This document shows positions 11,161 through 25,024 of a stretch of DNA of 64,000 nucleotides, one piece after another; position 1 is the first letter of the stretch, and every line of letters begins with the position of its first letter. Below the pieces are notes generated by a model. The model did not search any database. It had not been told where the DNA came from and worked only from the letters and a program-made list of their open reading frames with translations. The translations under genes were made by a program, and so were the position numbers. This DNA comes from Argentina anserina (lineage: Eukaryota > Streptophyta > Magnoliopsida > Rosales > Rosaceae). The stretch is taken from assembly GCF_933775445.1 (NCBI RefSeq), contig NC_065877.1, forward strand, positions 36,158,694-36,222,693, read 5' to 3'.

Positions 11161-14100
11161 ATGTCGTCGAGCTTCGTTTTCTTACTCGCTCTGCTTCTTT
11201 TGACTGTGGCGGAGCAATCGGCGTCGCATTTGAGCTCCGGCGGACCGCACATTGCTGATGTCAATATCCTGCTGCCTCCGAAGATGACGCACCCGGTCGA
11301 GTATAGGCTTCAGGGAAGCGACGGCTGCTTCAAATGGTGAGCGAACTAGGCTGGTAGTAGTTATTGAGCTGTTTATAGTGAGATAGGGAAAGCTTTAAGC
11401 TCTGTTTGGGTAGGTTTGAAGTGCTCATCTGTATAATGTTAGGTAATTTGGATATTTGGTTTCATATTTTCAATACTGTAGTTGAAATCGAACATGTTTT
11501 CGACAACATAGAAGTAGAGCTTTACATGTGGTTTCATTAAGCTGTATCTTACTTGCTTGCCCTTTTTGAGTTTAGGATTGATAACATTTTGATCAGGTTG
11601 GCTAACCACAAAGCTCTGTTTGGTCAGTCAGAACTTTTGGAAAATAATGTTGTAGAAGAATGGATATATTCTCTAGTTTGGATGTTTGATATCAGTTTTG
11701 TGTTTGAAATGTAATTCTGTTTCATTTAATGGTGTTTCATGAGGCGTTTCGTCCTTTGCCTTTATGTCTAACCAGTGCTTGGATGAATTATGTTAATGTT
11801 TATATCTCTCTTTTTCCTAAATTCAGTGTTGCTTTTCGCAGGTCGTGGGATCATCATGATATTCTTCATGTTCTGCCTGAGCGTAATTCTACTAGTCTCT
11901 GCTCAACAAGCGCACGCTTGAGATCTGTTGCTCCTTATAGTGGTAGGAAGGAGACAGCTGTGTATGCTACAGACGTATATACTGGAGTCGTGATTAGATG
12001 CAAAGTTTTTATCGATAAACTTTCCAGGATCCAGATATTTCATAATTCAGTTAAACTTGACTTAGATGGGCTTGCCACTCTTCAAGTCCGTGCCTTTGAT
12101 AATGAAGGTAAATATATGATGTTGATCGTACATATGATCATTGCAATATGTACGAGCTTATTAAATTATCTATTTGAGTTGTTGAAAATGCACTGAATTG
12201 CTAATGCCCATTTATATCGCTGTTCTCTCTTTTTGTTACCAAATTAATAGACACTGATATCTCTTTTATTGTCTTGGGTAATGTTTTGGGTTGTCACTCA
12301 ATCCTTATTAAGTAATGCTTGGTACTATATTGATTTCCCTTCTTAGTTTCACAATGTGCAAGTCTGGTTTATAAACAGTGACATATAAACTCTCCTGCTT
12401 TCTGTGTGCGTGTCTAAGTGTATAAGTATATACTTTCCTGTAGTTGTAAAGGGACTGAGATTTTTTTAACAATTTATACTAGAGATCCAGCAGCTTGGCC
12501 TGTTCATGCTGTGCTGTTAGATTGTCTGATGGTGCATATATTATTCTGTGTTCATTAGATTAGCTTACTGCATGCATCAACTGACATCAAATGCATGCTT
12601 GTTTAAGTTGTACATGGATTTTAAAATTATTAGGAGGTTCCTTATATGCTGACCTACTACATTCATTTTCCACCATTGTTTGTTAGTTGTCTTCCCTTCA
12701 ATTTAGTTTTGATTTGGTTCAGAAAACTTTTAAGTTTAAACAACATGCCATTGTCCATTGCAGAAAATGTGTTTTCGTCACTGGTGGGATTGCAATTCAC
12801 GTGGCAGCTAATATCTGAAACCAGTGTATCTCATCACCTTGTTCATGTTCCTCTTAAGGACTCACCCCTGAGTGATTGTGGCGGATTGTGTGGAGACCTA
12901 GATGTCCAAATAAAACTTGAAGATAGTGTATGCATACTTCTTCTTGGTGTGAATAAGCAATATGCCACTTATTTATCAATCGGTATCTAACAATATCTCT
13001 TGCAACAGGGTGTCTTCTCTGACATGTGTGTTGTAAAAGGAATCGAAATTGGGCATGAGATTGTCTCTGTGCATTTGCTTGAGCCACAATTCAAGCACAT
13101 GGCTGATAAGATTGTCCTAACTGTAGCCGAAGCCATGTCACTCGATCCTCCCTCACCTGTACTTGTCCTTGTTGGCGCTGCTGTTCGTTATAATCTAAAA
13201 ATTATTCGTCAGAACAAGGCTCAAGGTTCTAACTTATTCCTTCTTCAGATAGAGAATTTTGAATTTGTATTTTTGGGCCTATTCCAGTGTGTTGTCAAAT
13301 TATATGATCCTAATGATCATAGTTATGTATCGTATCATATTCAACTGTCTTTCAATAGTATAAACATGCTATTCTAGTGACGCCCCGCCATCATACTCTT
13401 GTTGATTTGGCTTTCAACCTTTACAGTTGTAACCTTGCCGTCTCCACATCATCAATGGTCTTCATCAAACTCTTCAGTTGCTCATGTTGACTCTCTGATG
13501 GGATTGACTAATGCATTGAGCTTAGGGGTAACAAATGTCATAGTTGAAGATACAAGGGTTACGGGTCACATACAAGCATCCTCACTCAATGTTGTCCTCC
13601 CAGATTCTTTATATTTATACATGACACCTCTGTCTGCTTCTGGTGATCCTGTGCAAGGAACTCAAGCAATTCCTTCCATGACCCGTTGGTTTGGTGTATC
13701 TGATCATCAATACCTCATTCAAATGAAGGTGTTCTCCCAGGGTCCAGATGCACAAGAAATTTACATCACAGAGGTATTGCATGCGTCCTTCCAAGATATT
13801 GTTTGCATAATGATATATCCAGTTGTTATGCATTTGGGAATTATAGGTAACGAGTCTCCTTATAGATTAGCATAGTGATAAAGCCATCATTGTTCCCACA
13901 TAATCTGATTCTTATCTTGTGTATGTTTTCGAATTCTATATATATATATGTGTATATATACAGAGCTTTTCAGGTGCGGACGTCCCGATTCCGGTGACGG
14001 CAGGAAGCAACAGCGCGGCGGACCAGCACAACCGCACTACCTCCCGACGATCCCGTCTGTGCCGGCCGGAGCTCCATTGGCGACCCACGGCGGCCGAAAT

Positions 14101-17100
14101 CTGCAAAATTCAAGTTTCTGGGCAGATTCCGGCGATTTTGCAATTTCGGCCGCCGTGGGTCGCTGATGGAGCTCCGACCGGCACAGAAGAGACCGTCGGG
14201 AGGAGGGGAGTGCGGCTGTCGTGGTCCGACCCGCCGTTGCGGCCTGCCGTCGCCAAATCCGTACGGTCGGTACGGTACGGACGTCCACACCTGAAAATTC
14301 TCCAATATATATATATATATCCAACTTTACAACGTTTGGGTCCTCATTTTTCAAATATACTTTCACATTTGATGATGCATGGCCCTTTTTCTATTAGAAT
14401 AAATTTCTTTGATTTACTTCATAAATGTCCATTATGGTTTTTGCTACCTTCTGCTGATAAAATGCTTTACTGATTGCAGAATGATGATCTAAAGCTGTCA
14501 AAAACTCAGTCAGATTATTGGCAAATTTTTCCTCTATCAGATGATATAGCGGTCAAACATAGCTGGCAGAATTCTGTAGTCCTAAAAGCAATTTCACAGG
14601 GACAGGGAAGATTGACAGCTTCATTGTCTTTTTTTAGTGCGTTAAATGAAACGAAGGAGGTAATGTTCATTTTTATTTGTTATTTTCATTATCTGATCTT
14701 TGCATTTTTTGTTGTTTTCTCTGTACCTTTTTTGCTTAAATCGGTTCATTTGTCTTGCAGGTTCTCAAGGTTGTGCAAGAAATCACTATTTGTGATCAAG
14801 TGAAGTTTAGTTTGGACACAAATTTTGCATCCCCAATCATTCTACTTCCCTGGGCCCCTGCTGTTTATCAGGAGTTGGAGCTGAAGGTTTCAGGAGGTTT
14901 GTAGTTCTTTGTGCTCAAATTTTCTTAGATATGATTTTGAGATGTTGATTAATTGCTCATAACACTACTAATTACACAGGTTGTGCAAAAGTATCTACAG
15001 ACTACAAATGGTACTCCTCAGACATGGGTATTGTGTCTGTATCTGCTTCTGGGGTTGTCCAGGCTAAGAAGCCTGGTAAAGCTACTATTAAAGTGCTATC
15101 CATTTTTGATTCATTCAATTATGATGAGGTAATACAATCAGAGAATCTATTAGTTGTCCTCCTTTTGCCTCATTGAACTGAGTATCTGCATACTTGCTCG
15201 TTTATGCTTCTTACTTTTGCCAATGGCTGCTTGATTTGAAACTTTCTCTGAACAACTGAATGGTTGATCTCAAGATTCTTCCACACACCCATCTGGACCC
15301 CCAGCCTCATTTGCTATCAATTTTCACATTCCTTTTTTGTTATCCCAATTATCGATTCTAGATTTTATAGTGTTTAGTCCTCTATTGTAGGTGGTTGTTG
15401 AAGTTTCTGTCCCTGCATCTATGTCCATGCTGCCTAACTTCCCTGTGGAGACTGTAGTAGGATCACATCTTCAAGCTGCTGTAACAATGAAAGCATCAAA
15501 TGGTATTGTCATGTACTCTGGAGCCACAGACTACTTTAATTTTGTTTCTGGCAACTTTTATTCTTCATTAATGAGTGGTGACATTTCTTGCAGGTGCCTA
15601 CTTTTATAGATGTGATGCTTTCAGTTCCTTCATAAAGTGGAAGGTAGGGAGTGGGCCATTTGTCTTTGTCCAACGGGAGGTATCTGATTTACACATGTTA
15701 GGAAATACTGAGTTCCATACATCGAGTTATGGTTCTCCATGTTCATGGGCAGAGTTATATGCTTCTGCTTCTGGTCGAGCTACTCTTCACGCTACATTAC
15801 CTAATAAATACCAAAACTTTGAAAGCCCTTTTCATGGACCTATTGTCTTAAAAGCATCTTCGCGTATTGCGGCATATCCACCACTTAATGTTCATCAGGC
15901 TGGTGATGGAAATCATTATGGTGGTTACTTTTTTGATTTGGCCTTAACAAAAACTGATAGTCCATTGGTAAAGTTGGATAAAATGTACCTTGTTCCTGGA
16001 ACACATCTGGATGTCATGCTTCTTGGTGGTCCCAAACAGTGGAAAAATGGTGTTGAGTTTGTGCAAACTGTGGTAATCTTAAATAAAGAGCATGGTCACA
16101 CTGATGATGTTGGTGCTTCGGTGCAACAGTTATCTGAAACCTATAAGAGTTTGTACAGAGTTTCGTGTGAGAAGCTGGGAACCTATGATATTGTGTTCAA
16201 ACGTGGTAATCTTGTTGGGGATGACCATCCTGTGCCTACAGTGGCTGACGTGTCATTGTCTCTTATGTGTAGTATACCTACCTCGATTGCTTTGATAGCT
16301 GATGAACTGCTAAATCGACTTGAAGTTATAATGACAGCAATTCAGGCTGACCGTAGTTCAGGGAGGATTCGTGTCTCTCCCATTACTGTGGCAAATAACC
16401 GCACCATTAGATTAGCTGCAGTTGGCATTAGTAGTGATGGTGAAGCTTTTGCAAACTCATCATCTCTTCATTTGCAGTGGGAACTTAGCAGTTGTGATGG
16501 GATGGCCTATTGGGATGATGCTGATAATTTACAGAGATCAAAATACAGTTGGGAAAATTATTTGAGCCTGCAAGATGTGTCGGGCGTGTGTATTGTTCGT
16601 GCTACTATTGTTGGCTGCCACAATACTATGGGTCTTCATACTACTAAACCATTGCTTGAGAGTTCAGAGAATGTTCTTACAGATGCTATTCAATTGCAGC
16701 TTGTGTCTACATTGAGGATTAGTCCGGAGTTTCATTTGGTAGTTTTCAATCCAAATGCTAAGGTAAACCTGACAATTACTGGTGGGAGCTGTTTTCTGAA
16801 AGTTGCTGTAAATGATTCTCAAGTAGTAGAAGTCTTTCAACCCCCAACAGATTTACAATGCTCACAACTGATGCTTTCCCCTAAAGGTTTGGGGACAGCA
16901 CTCGTGAGAGTGGATGATATCGGGCTTGCTCCTCCACTTGCAGCTCTTGCTGTGGTACAAGTTGCGGAGATCGACTGGATAAGGATCATATCACCAGAAG
17001 TTATATGCCTTATGGAAGGGAATTCACAGACTATTGATATAACGGCCGGTATTAGTGATGGGAGAACTTTTGACTCTTATCAGTTTTCCTACATTAGTGT

Positions 17101-20100
17101 TCGAGTGCATGTTGAGGATCAAATAATTGAGGTGTTAGATATTAATGACATCTCAAACACAGGTGGTGCGTATATAAATGTCCCAAAATTTAAGATTTTT
17201 GGTTCACATCTTGGGATTACAACTTTCTATGTCAGTGCTTTGCAGCAATCTGGGCATAAAATTTTGAGTGAACCAATAATGGTTGAAGTCTATGCAGCAC
17301 CAGAAATTCACCCCCATGATATATTCCTTGTACCTGGTTCATCTTATGTGCTTAAATTGAAGGGAGGCCCAACAATTGGTGTTAATGTTGAATATACTAG
17401 TATGGATGATGAAGTGGCAAGAGTAGATAGAGCATCAGGACGATTATCTGCAAGCTTACCTGGGAACACTACTATTCGTGCCACAGTCTTTAAAAATAGA
17501 GATACTGTGATCTGTCAAGCATATGCCAGTGTTAAAGTAGGAGTTCCTTCTTCAGTGATATTGACTGCACAAAGTGAACTGCTTGGTGTTGGCAAAGAAA
17601 TGCCACTTTATCCTGTGTTTTCTGAGGGTAATTTGTTTTCTGTTTACGAGCAATGCCAAAATTATCAATGGAGTAGAGAAGATGAAAAGGTGTTGAGTTT
17701 CTATGGATTAGAGCACTTGAATAGTGAAAAGTATGGGTCTCAACTAGACTATGCAGAAAAATTTCGTTTTACAAGCCATATTAGTGAGGAAGAGCTTGGT
17801 TTTATAAAAGTAGTGCTTGGAAGATCTGCTGGGAGGACAAATGCCGCAGTCTCATTCTCATGTGAATTCATATCTTCCAATTCTATATCATGGCGAAGAA
17901 ATTTCAATGCCTCTGTATCAATATTGGTGGTGCCCGATCCCCCGCTTGCTCTTGGAGTTCCAATAACCTGGATTCTTCCTCCTCATTACACTACAACTAG
18001 TCTTTTACCTCTAACTTCATACTCACATGGCCAAGGGGATGGTCAAAATCATAAAGGAACTATCATCTATTCTTTATTGAGAAATGGTCCCGACAAGAAT
18101 GAAGTTCTGCAGAAAGATGTTATTTCCATTGATGGGGACAGAATACAGACATCAGAAAGTAACAATCTTGCATGCATTCAGGCAAAAGATCAAATGACAG
18201 GTAGAATTGAAATTGCTGCTTGTGTCAAAGTTGCTGAGGTGGCTCAAATAAGGATTTCAGATGACTGGTTACCATTTCGTGGGATCAATCTTGTTCTTGG
18301 TGCTGAGCTTTCTCTCCCAATAACCTATTTGGAGGCACTAGGTATCAATGTTCCGATTCTATCAAGTAATTTTGGTTGTCTGAATGGAAAAAGAAATTTA
18401 ATTAATGTTTTTAGATTTGAGTCTTAAGTCTATATTGTGGTTTTGCTTGGACCAGGAAACCCTTTTTATGAAGCACATGACACCGTCCTCTTTGATGTTG
18501 AAACTGACAATCCTGATGTTGTGTCTGTAAACACGACGCTCGCTGGAAGTGGAATCATCCATCTCAAGGTCTAATTTATTATCTGATTTCCTTCAGAAGA
18601 AAAATAATAAATCTCTTATTGTGATGAAATTTAGTACTGGAAGGAGTGGAAGCACATTACTTCTACGTTTGTATATGTTCAGCCTGTAACATATTTTGAC
18701 TGCTTCATTTTTCTCCTTTGTGTTTGAAGGCAATGCGACACGGTAGAGCTCTTGTGAGAGTATCCATTGCTAGTATTCCGTTGAAGTCCGACTATATCCT
18801 GGTACATTTTTAACCCCTCTAAAATCCTGAAAGTGTTGGAAAAGTAATTAGTTGCCATCTCTGTGGAGCTTGTGCGTTCACATATATCTGGTAATCTGGA
18901 AAGTTAGAGGTTTCCAATGGATTATTCATTATCTCTTTTCTTTATTGTTTGTAAAGTGAAGGAAGCTGGGGGTTTGGGTTAGAAAGTCGTACAAAGTTCT
19001 GACAATGTCATTAGTCATTACCCACAAATGACTTAAGTTACTCTAGTCTATTTTATTCCTCTAAACTCTAAATCTCATATTCCTAGCTGATATTATCATA
19101 AATTAAATAAATTGAAAGCTTTACTGAGCAAAAGTTGTTGGTTGTAAATATAATATATTAAAGCTGTGTTATATGCTCTGTGGGTTCTTGTTTTGGAAAT
19201 CTTTGTGGTTTGTTACACACGTACTCTGTATGCTACTGTTGCATCTTCAAGGTCAACTGAAAATTACTTTCTTCAGATATCAGTGGGAGCGCATATACAT
19301 CCTCAGAACCCAGTTATTCATATAGGAAGCCAGGTTAACTTCAGCATAGAAGGTAGGTCTTTGTAACTGTGATTCTTTGTAACTATTTACTTTCAAGAAG
19401 TAAATTCAGATTGTATCTACATATATATGTAATCATACTATGTATGCATCATTTTCCACTTTATCTTAGTTAGATGTATCAGAAATTGTCTTTATTGAAC
19501 TGTGATTTATGATGGAGCCTTTCGAGTTACCATTTTCGCTTATAATAATTAGGACACAAGTAGATAGTCAAAGTGATACTGTTTCTTATTTAGATATTTC
19601 CATGTTATTGTTGAGTGCAGTACACTGCTGGGTTTAGATTGTCTGAAATCTTACAGGCAGTTGGGTATACTGCGTTTAATTTCAAACATACAACCTTTTA
19701 TCTTTCCCATGCATGGAGTTGATGTCACAAACGTATGTTGGGAATTCAATTCTGTGTGTTGGTTGTGCATAACTCTAAGGCTCTCAGCCGAATATATTCA
19801 TGCATAAAAACTGGATGTATAGATGTGCAGATATTACATTGTAGTAATTTAAGGCATACATGATGAGGAAGAGTTAATTCTTTCACTAGACAAACATTTT
19901 CTCAGGTTTCTAAATACCTCTTTTTTTGTGAGCTTTCTGTGAATTAAAATTTGAAGAGAAAAGTTGATCTCTACCTCACTTGTGTTACACTGGTAATCTA
20001 TTTACCATGATTTGATAGGTTTAAATGATCAAATATCTGGTCGGTGGCTCAACGGCAATGAAAGTGTCATATCTGTCTCCCCATTATCTGGAGAAGCTGA

Positions 20101-22730
20101 AGTAATTGGTGTGGGTACAACCCAAGGTACAAGTAAATAAAACTCTACTGCATCTCTAATTAATATGACACTTTCCATTTCCCTTCAGTATACTCTGATG
20201 TAGGTTTAAATTTTGCTGCATGATTTGATGTCAGTTCACAAGTTTATCTAATAACTTTTACCTTACTCACACTCATAACTTCTTACCTGTGGACAGTACG
20301 CTTTGAAGCGTCAAGCATGAAGTTGCGAACAACAGTTACAGTGCTAACAGATGATATTGTTTCTGTTGATGCTCCAAGAGAGACATTGTCAAATGTTCCC
20401 TTCCCTACTAAAGGATATAACTTCTCTGTGAAGATCAGGTTGGTCACCCAGACATGTTGTACTGGAAAAAAATGTTAACTAAAATAAATCTTGTAGTCAG
20501 TATGGTTATAGGTGTGTCATTAAAAAAAGCCATATTGAGTTGGTCGTACGTATAGAGGAAGAATTGCTAACAACCAAACAGTATGTATATATATAGGAGA
20601 ATTTTAAGGTGCGGACGTCGGTACCTTACATAAGGTACGGATTCGCCGATTCTGATGACGGCAGGCCGCAACGGCGGGGCGGACCATGACAGCTGCACTC
20701 CCCACCTCCCGGCGGTCCCTTCTTTGCTGGTCGGAACTCCATCGGCGACCCACGGCGGCCGGAATTGCGAAATCGCCGGAATCTGCCAAATTTGATTTTT
20801 GCAGATTCCGGCTGCCATGGGTCGCCGATGGAGCTCCAGCCGGCACAGACGGGATCGCCGGGAGGTGGGTAGTGTGGCTGTGCTTGTCCGCCGCGCCGTT
20901 GTGGCTTGCCGTCGCCGGAATCGGAACGTTCGCATCTGAAACGGCCTGTATATATATATATATAATTAAATTCTCAGTAAAGTATGTTATACATTTATTA
21001 CCCTACATATATTCTTGTCCAAAAAAATTATTACTTTAGATTCTAGATGTAGGTTGTTGAAGCTAGGAGTAAGACCACGATGTATTGATCTACAATATCT
21101 TGATGCATTAATTGTTTTCATGTTTTTTTTTCTATTAATCCCTTTTACATTTTTTGTTGGTTTTTTTTTTCAAAATCTTACAGCGACAAGTTTAAGGCAT
21201 TTGGGAGCACCAAGGGACTCCAGTATCTCTGTAGCGTGGACCCTCCTTTTGTTGGGTATATTTTCCTATACTATGTCTCTTGGCTGTGATTACTGATTAA
21301 TCATTTTCATGCTCTAATATTCTTTTTCTCATGGACTTAAGGTATTCAAAGCCATGGATTGATCTTGATACTGGTAACTCATATTGCCTATTCTTCCCTT
21401 ACACACCAGAGCATCTGGTTCGTTTCAAGTCCAAGGAGATGAAACCAGATATAACTGTTTCCATCAATGCTTCACTGAAAGGAGCTGATCATGTTTCGGG
21501 ATCCGCATCTGCTCTTTTTGTTGGAGGATTTTCTGTTCTGGAGATGGGCAAGGTAGGTATAGCAGCACGCATTTTGAATTTTGCTGAGACATTAAACTTA
21601 CTGCACTTATGAGTTCCTGATACTTGGATTTTCTTTGAAGTAGATCTTTTCATATGAAACTAAAATTATTGTCGAATGTTTGATATCGTGGTTGCTTGAA
21701 TGTTTCAGGATTCAGTCCAGTTGAATCTGACTCCAGATTCTAACAAGACTATTATCACAATTCTGGGAAATACAGGTAAGCATTAAGAAGCCTGAACTTT
21801 TTGCCAGCCTCACATTTGTCGCAGCTCTCCTCTGGTGCAATACTGGTGGCTCTGAAGTCTGACCTCACTTCTTGTCTTCTAATTGTAGATGTTGAAATTT
21901 ATTGGCGTGACCGTGATTTATTACTCATTACTCCCATCCATAAAGAGGGTTTTGGGATCGCTGGGCGTGCAAAGTATGAGGTGAGCATGATGTTAAATGT
22001 GATTTGCTGTTAAATGTTAAAATGAAGAGTATTGGTATGGGTTGTGAATTTTTATGGTGATGTATGGATGAATGCTTATGCAATTGTGATACTTACAAAT
22101 TGCTTGCTTAATTTTATGTCATCTGTTGAATTGTGATTCCTTCTGGGATTGTCATTCTTGTACACTTCAGGTCAAAATGCTAGGCACCAAGAGATTCAAA
22201 GATACCATATTCATCACGCTCCCATCTAATGGTGAGCAATCTTTGTCCTATATTTTGAAACTAAACTTTAGTAACCATTCATTTTTTCGGAGACAGACAG
22301 AGACGAGAAGATTAATATAAATATATTCCAAAAAAAAGAGAAGACTAAGATAAATGACCTTTCTGATGCAGGTCAAAGTGTGGAAATTGATGTCAATGGT
22401 GACCCTGGAGAGAAAGCAGCATCAGAAAGTACCGCTATCAGTTATACCCATTTGCCAACCATGCTCGGAGGCCTTGCTCTACTGATTTTGATAGTGGTTG
22501 TTTTCAAATATCATTCTGACAAACCGGATAGATCTCATATACCTGTTGCTCCTGCTGCCCCAAGTATGGCATCCCCAGTCACACCTGAACGCGCCAGCCC
22601 TGCTGTTGTGAGTGAACTGTCACCCCGGACACCTCAGCCCTTCATGGATTATGTGAGGAGAACGATAGATGAAACCCCGTACTACAGGCGAGAGCCACGA
22701 AGGAGGGTTAATCCACAGAATACTTTCTAG
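11161..22730 (+). CDS. GP210: Nuclear pore membrane glycoprotein gp210
   Basis: Plant orthologue of the pore-membrane nucleoporin gp210/NUP210 (Arabidopsis EMB3012). It has 21 exons: 11161-11336, 11842-12107, 12764-12927, 13009-13225, 13427-13773, 14480-14659, 14761-14896, 14980-15128, 15391-15502, 15594-18341, 18456-18568, 18730-18801, 19277-19352, 20019-20126, 20297-20438, 21184-21255, 21342-21552, 21709-21775, 21889-21980, 22171-22231, 22372-22730. These sum to 5,868 nt (1,955 aa), close to the Arabidopsis protein. An N-terminal signal peptide (FVFLLALLLLTVAEQSASH) leads into the conserved HIADVNILLPPKMTHPVEYR. A long lumenal part with Ig-like repeats (for example YSGRKETAVYATDV and SGRLSASLPGNTTIRATV) follows. 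One membrane segment lies at about 1864-1881, then a short proline- and arginine-rich pore-facing tail ending NPQNTF. Translation starts at the ATG at 11161; the in-frame TTG six bases upstream is not a start. Exon 10 alone is 2,748 nt. Confidence 0.95.
13963..14303. mobile_element. Foldback MITE copy 1 in gp210 intron 5
   Basis: A GC-rich island of about 340 bp inside an AT-rich intron. The two halves are inverted copies of each other. The left arm runs from TTTTCAGGTGCGGACGT through CGGAGCTCCATTGGCGACCC to a short centre, and the right arm returns as GGGTCGCTGATGGAGCTCCG and ends ACGTCCACACCTGAAAATT. It sits directly between TA dinucleotide runs. The open frames across it (13919-14473 +, 13970-14305 -) arise from the GC-rich inverted arms and are not genes. 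Confidence 0.85.
20596..20947. mobile_element. Foldback MITE copy 2 in gp210 intron 15
   Basis: A second member of the same family as 13963-14303, about 350 bp. It starts GGAGAATTTTAAGGTGCGG and ends with a right arm near GTTCGCATCTGAAACGGCC. The long inverted arms again include CATCGGCGACCCACGGC and GGGTCGCCGATGGAGCTCC. It too lies between TA runs, which suggests a shared preference for (TA)n targets. Its open frames are artefacts. Confidence 0.85.
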
Positions 22731-23182
22731 TTTCTTGGGCTGCATGTTAACAATTTAGATAGGACACTCAGATCTCAGAAAGATGTACCCATGTAAAATG
22801 CAAGTACTCCGAGCCGGGCATTGTTGTCAATTTTTGGTGTAAATGAGGCCAGTCCGATGTAGTTAGTCTGTAACTCTGCATATCTAACAAACTGCTCCAT
22901 CAAAATCCCTTAGCATTATGCCGTAAGACTTGAGTTTGAATTTACTTTTGTTCAATGGAAAAGTAGATTGAATTTAGGTTAGTAGAACTTTCCATTCTCA
23001 AAGCATCACATATTCGATAGGGACTAAGGAGTAAGAATTTAGAACTTGGACCTCTTGAGTGATCGGCACTAGATAGTGGGATGTAATTTTCTATATCATC
23101 TACCGGTATAAGGAGGGATAATTTTGAACTTGGACTTAACAAGACATTTTGTTCAACCCTTGCATAACAATTTGAAGCTTAT
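22731..23182. other. gp210 3' flank
   Basis: Presumed 3' untranslated region of gp210 followed by spacer. No coding feature seen; a minus-strand open frame at 22942-23142 has no recognisable content. Confidence 0.6.
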
Positions 23183-23716
23183 TGTCACGAGCTTACTCTT
23201 TCGCTATGCAACTCGTGCGGCCTTAGCAACTCCCTTATGTTAAGTCAGCCTTAATCTTGCAAACGCCATGTTAGAACAATTGAAAGGCAAAGAGAATATC
23301 TCAAAAAAGAACTTATATTGAACAAATAAAGAAAGCTTACAAGTATGCTCCTTGCTTGATTGCTTGCTTACTTGATGGATGAAATGAGAGGGGTGCCTTG
23401 CTATTTATAGGCATCTTCATCCTACCTCACTAGTTCTAGAGAATTCTAGGACTATATACAATGTAGATGACTCTAGAGAGTTCTACACAAGTCTATTCAA
23501 GTCTAAGTGATACCTTGAGTGTTCTAGAGAATTCTTGAGTGGTCTAGTTCTCCTAGCCTCTCCAAGGTTCTAGAGATGTCTGGAAATGTCTCAAGGCTTC
23601 TTGAGACTTCCAACGTCTTCTAGCATCTTACATGACCTTCCAAGGATTTCCGCCATATTCCGGATCCGTCTAGAATGCTCAAGGTAAAATTTGGATAAGT
23701 TTGACGGGATGTGACA
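23183..23716 (-). mobile_element. Solo LTR, 534 bp
   Basis: Read on the minus strand it begins TGTCACATCCCGTCAAAC and ends AAGCTCGTGACA, the TG...CA ends of an LTR with a short inverted repeat TGTCAC/GTGACA. TTAT is duplicated directly outside both ends (23179-23182 and 23717-23720), giving a 4 bp target duplication. A promoter-like CTATAAATA lies inside, near 23401-23410. No gag or pol sequence adjoins it, so it is a single LTR left by recombination. The repeated CTAGAGAATTCT-like phrases inside are part of the LTR. Confidence 0.8.
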
Positions 23717-23720
23717 TTAT

Positions 23721-25000
23721 GCTCACATCTTATAGCTTATTCTGAATTTGAAACACTGGATTGTTCGGAACTCAGACCACAACCAATGGAATAAGATGCA
23801 ATCGGAGAAATTGTCTAATGCTCTTCACCTCTTATAGGTTTCAACAGTCTATTATATGCTTAGCTTCGTGATTAATTTACCTTAAATTTTCTACCACTTC
23901 GATACCTCATGTTCTCTAGCGAGTGAGGAATGAAGTTGGCCGATAGATACAATCATTCAAATCAAAATGGTAAAATATATGCAACTGGGTTTTGCCTAGC
24001 CGGCTTAAAACAGTTTCAACTGAAACCAGAGAGGTAATATTATTTTTTCCATAACGTACTCGATCACCTCCGGCATGTCTCCCGGCATATCCGGCGCAAT
24101 TTCCATTGTATATTGAAAGGCGCATTCGTTTGGCCCCAAGGAAACGTCAGGAAACGCTCCATAACATGTCGGAAATGTGTCGAGAACGAGCAAATACGCT
24201 CTGAAAACATTAGAAAAATACATTTATACCCATAAATGGGTATGAGTTATGACTTCAATTAAATCGAGAGAAATGGTTCAGTTGTCCATTCTGACATGGC
24301 TCATCAATGATAATATTTTTTTACGATAAACTCTAATCAATCCACCAATAAAAAAAAAGGAATTATTTACTATTAGAATCCTGACTGGTGCGGTGCATGT
24401 GAAAAATTCGTAATGATAATCCCTCAATTTATTCTTCCTACAATCTTATTTTTGTCATCGATTAGTGTTTGAATGACAGTGAGAAGTTATGGTAACAAAA
24501 AATAGTGAGAAGTTATCTCCTGCATAGTTACCAAACTGTTTTTTTAATCTTTTTTTATAAATTTTTCTATTTACTATAATCACCCTTACAACATAGTTTT
24601 TCATGGATTGATTCATTTATAATAATTGAACATTTTAAAATTTTCAATTTATTGGTGAAATTATTGACAATAAAATCACGTTTCTAATTATAATAATAGA
24701 GATTGACGTATAAATTAATTTTTGCACCTCATTCTTTAGGAAAGTTGAGTCATTCCACTAGTTGAGATCACTCTCGGATGCTCATCTAGGATCATTTCAT
24801 CCATTCTGTTTCATGTCTTCGACGCTCTTAATTAATTAAGTAAGTTATTTTCAATGTCTCTTTATCATTTCGTAGTTAAATTTGGTTGTAATTTTCTATA
24901 TATATATATATAATGAATTAAAAAAATTCAAAAAAATAAATTCCAGGGTTTAAGCCTTCTTCAATGTATAAGCTTTCTACTACTTTTGGAAACCAAGAGC
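23721..25000. other. AT-rich intergenic spacer
   Basis: No gene seen. The minus-strand open frames at 23916-24223 have no family features. A short (TA)n run lies near 24898-24913. Confidence 0.55.
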
Positions 25001-25024
25001 TTCCTCTATTCTCACTTGCACTCT

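Noticed and set aside
13919..14473. Long open frames (184 aa plus, 111 aa and 109 aa minus) rich in Arg and Pro
   Set aside because: They lie in the GC-rich inverted arms of the MITE inside a gp210 intron and recur in the second copy at 20567-21039; they are composition artefacts.
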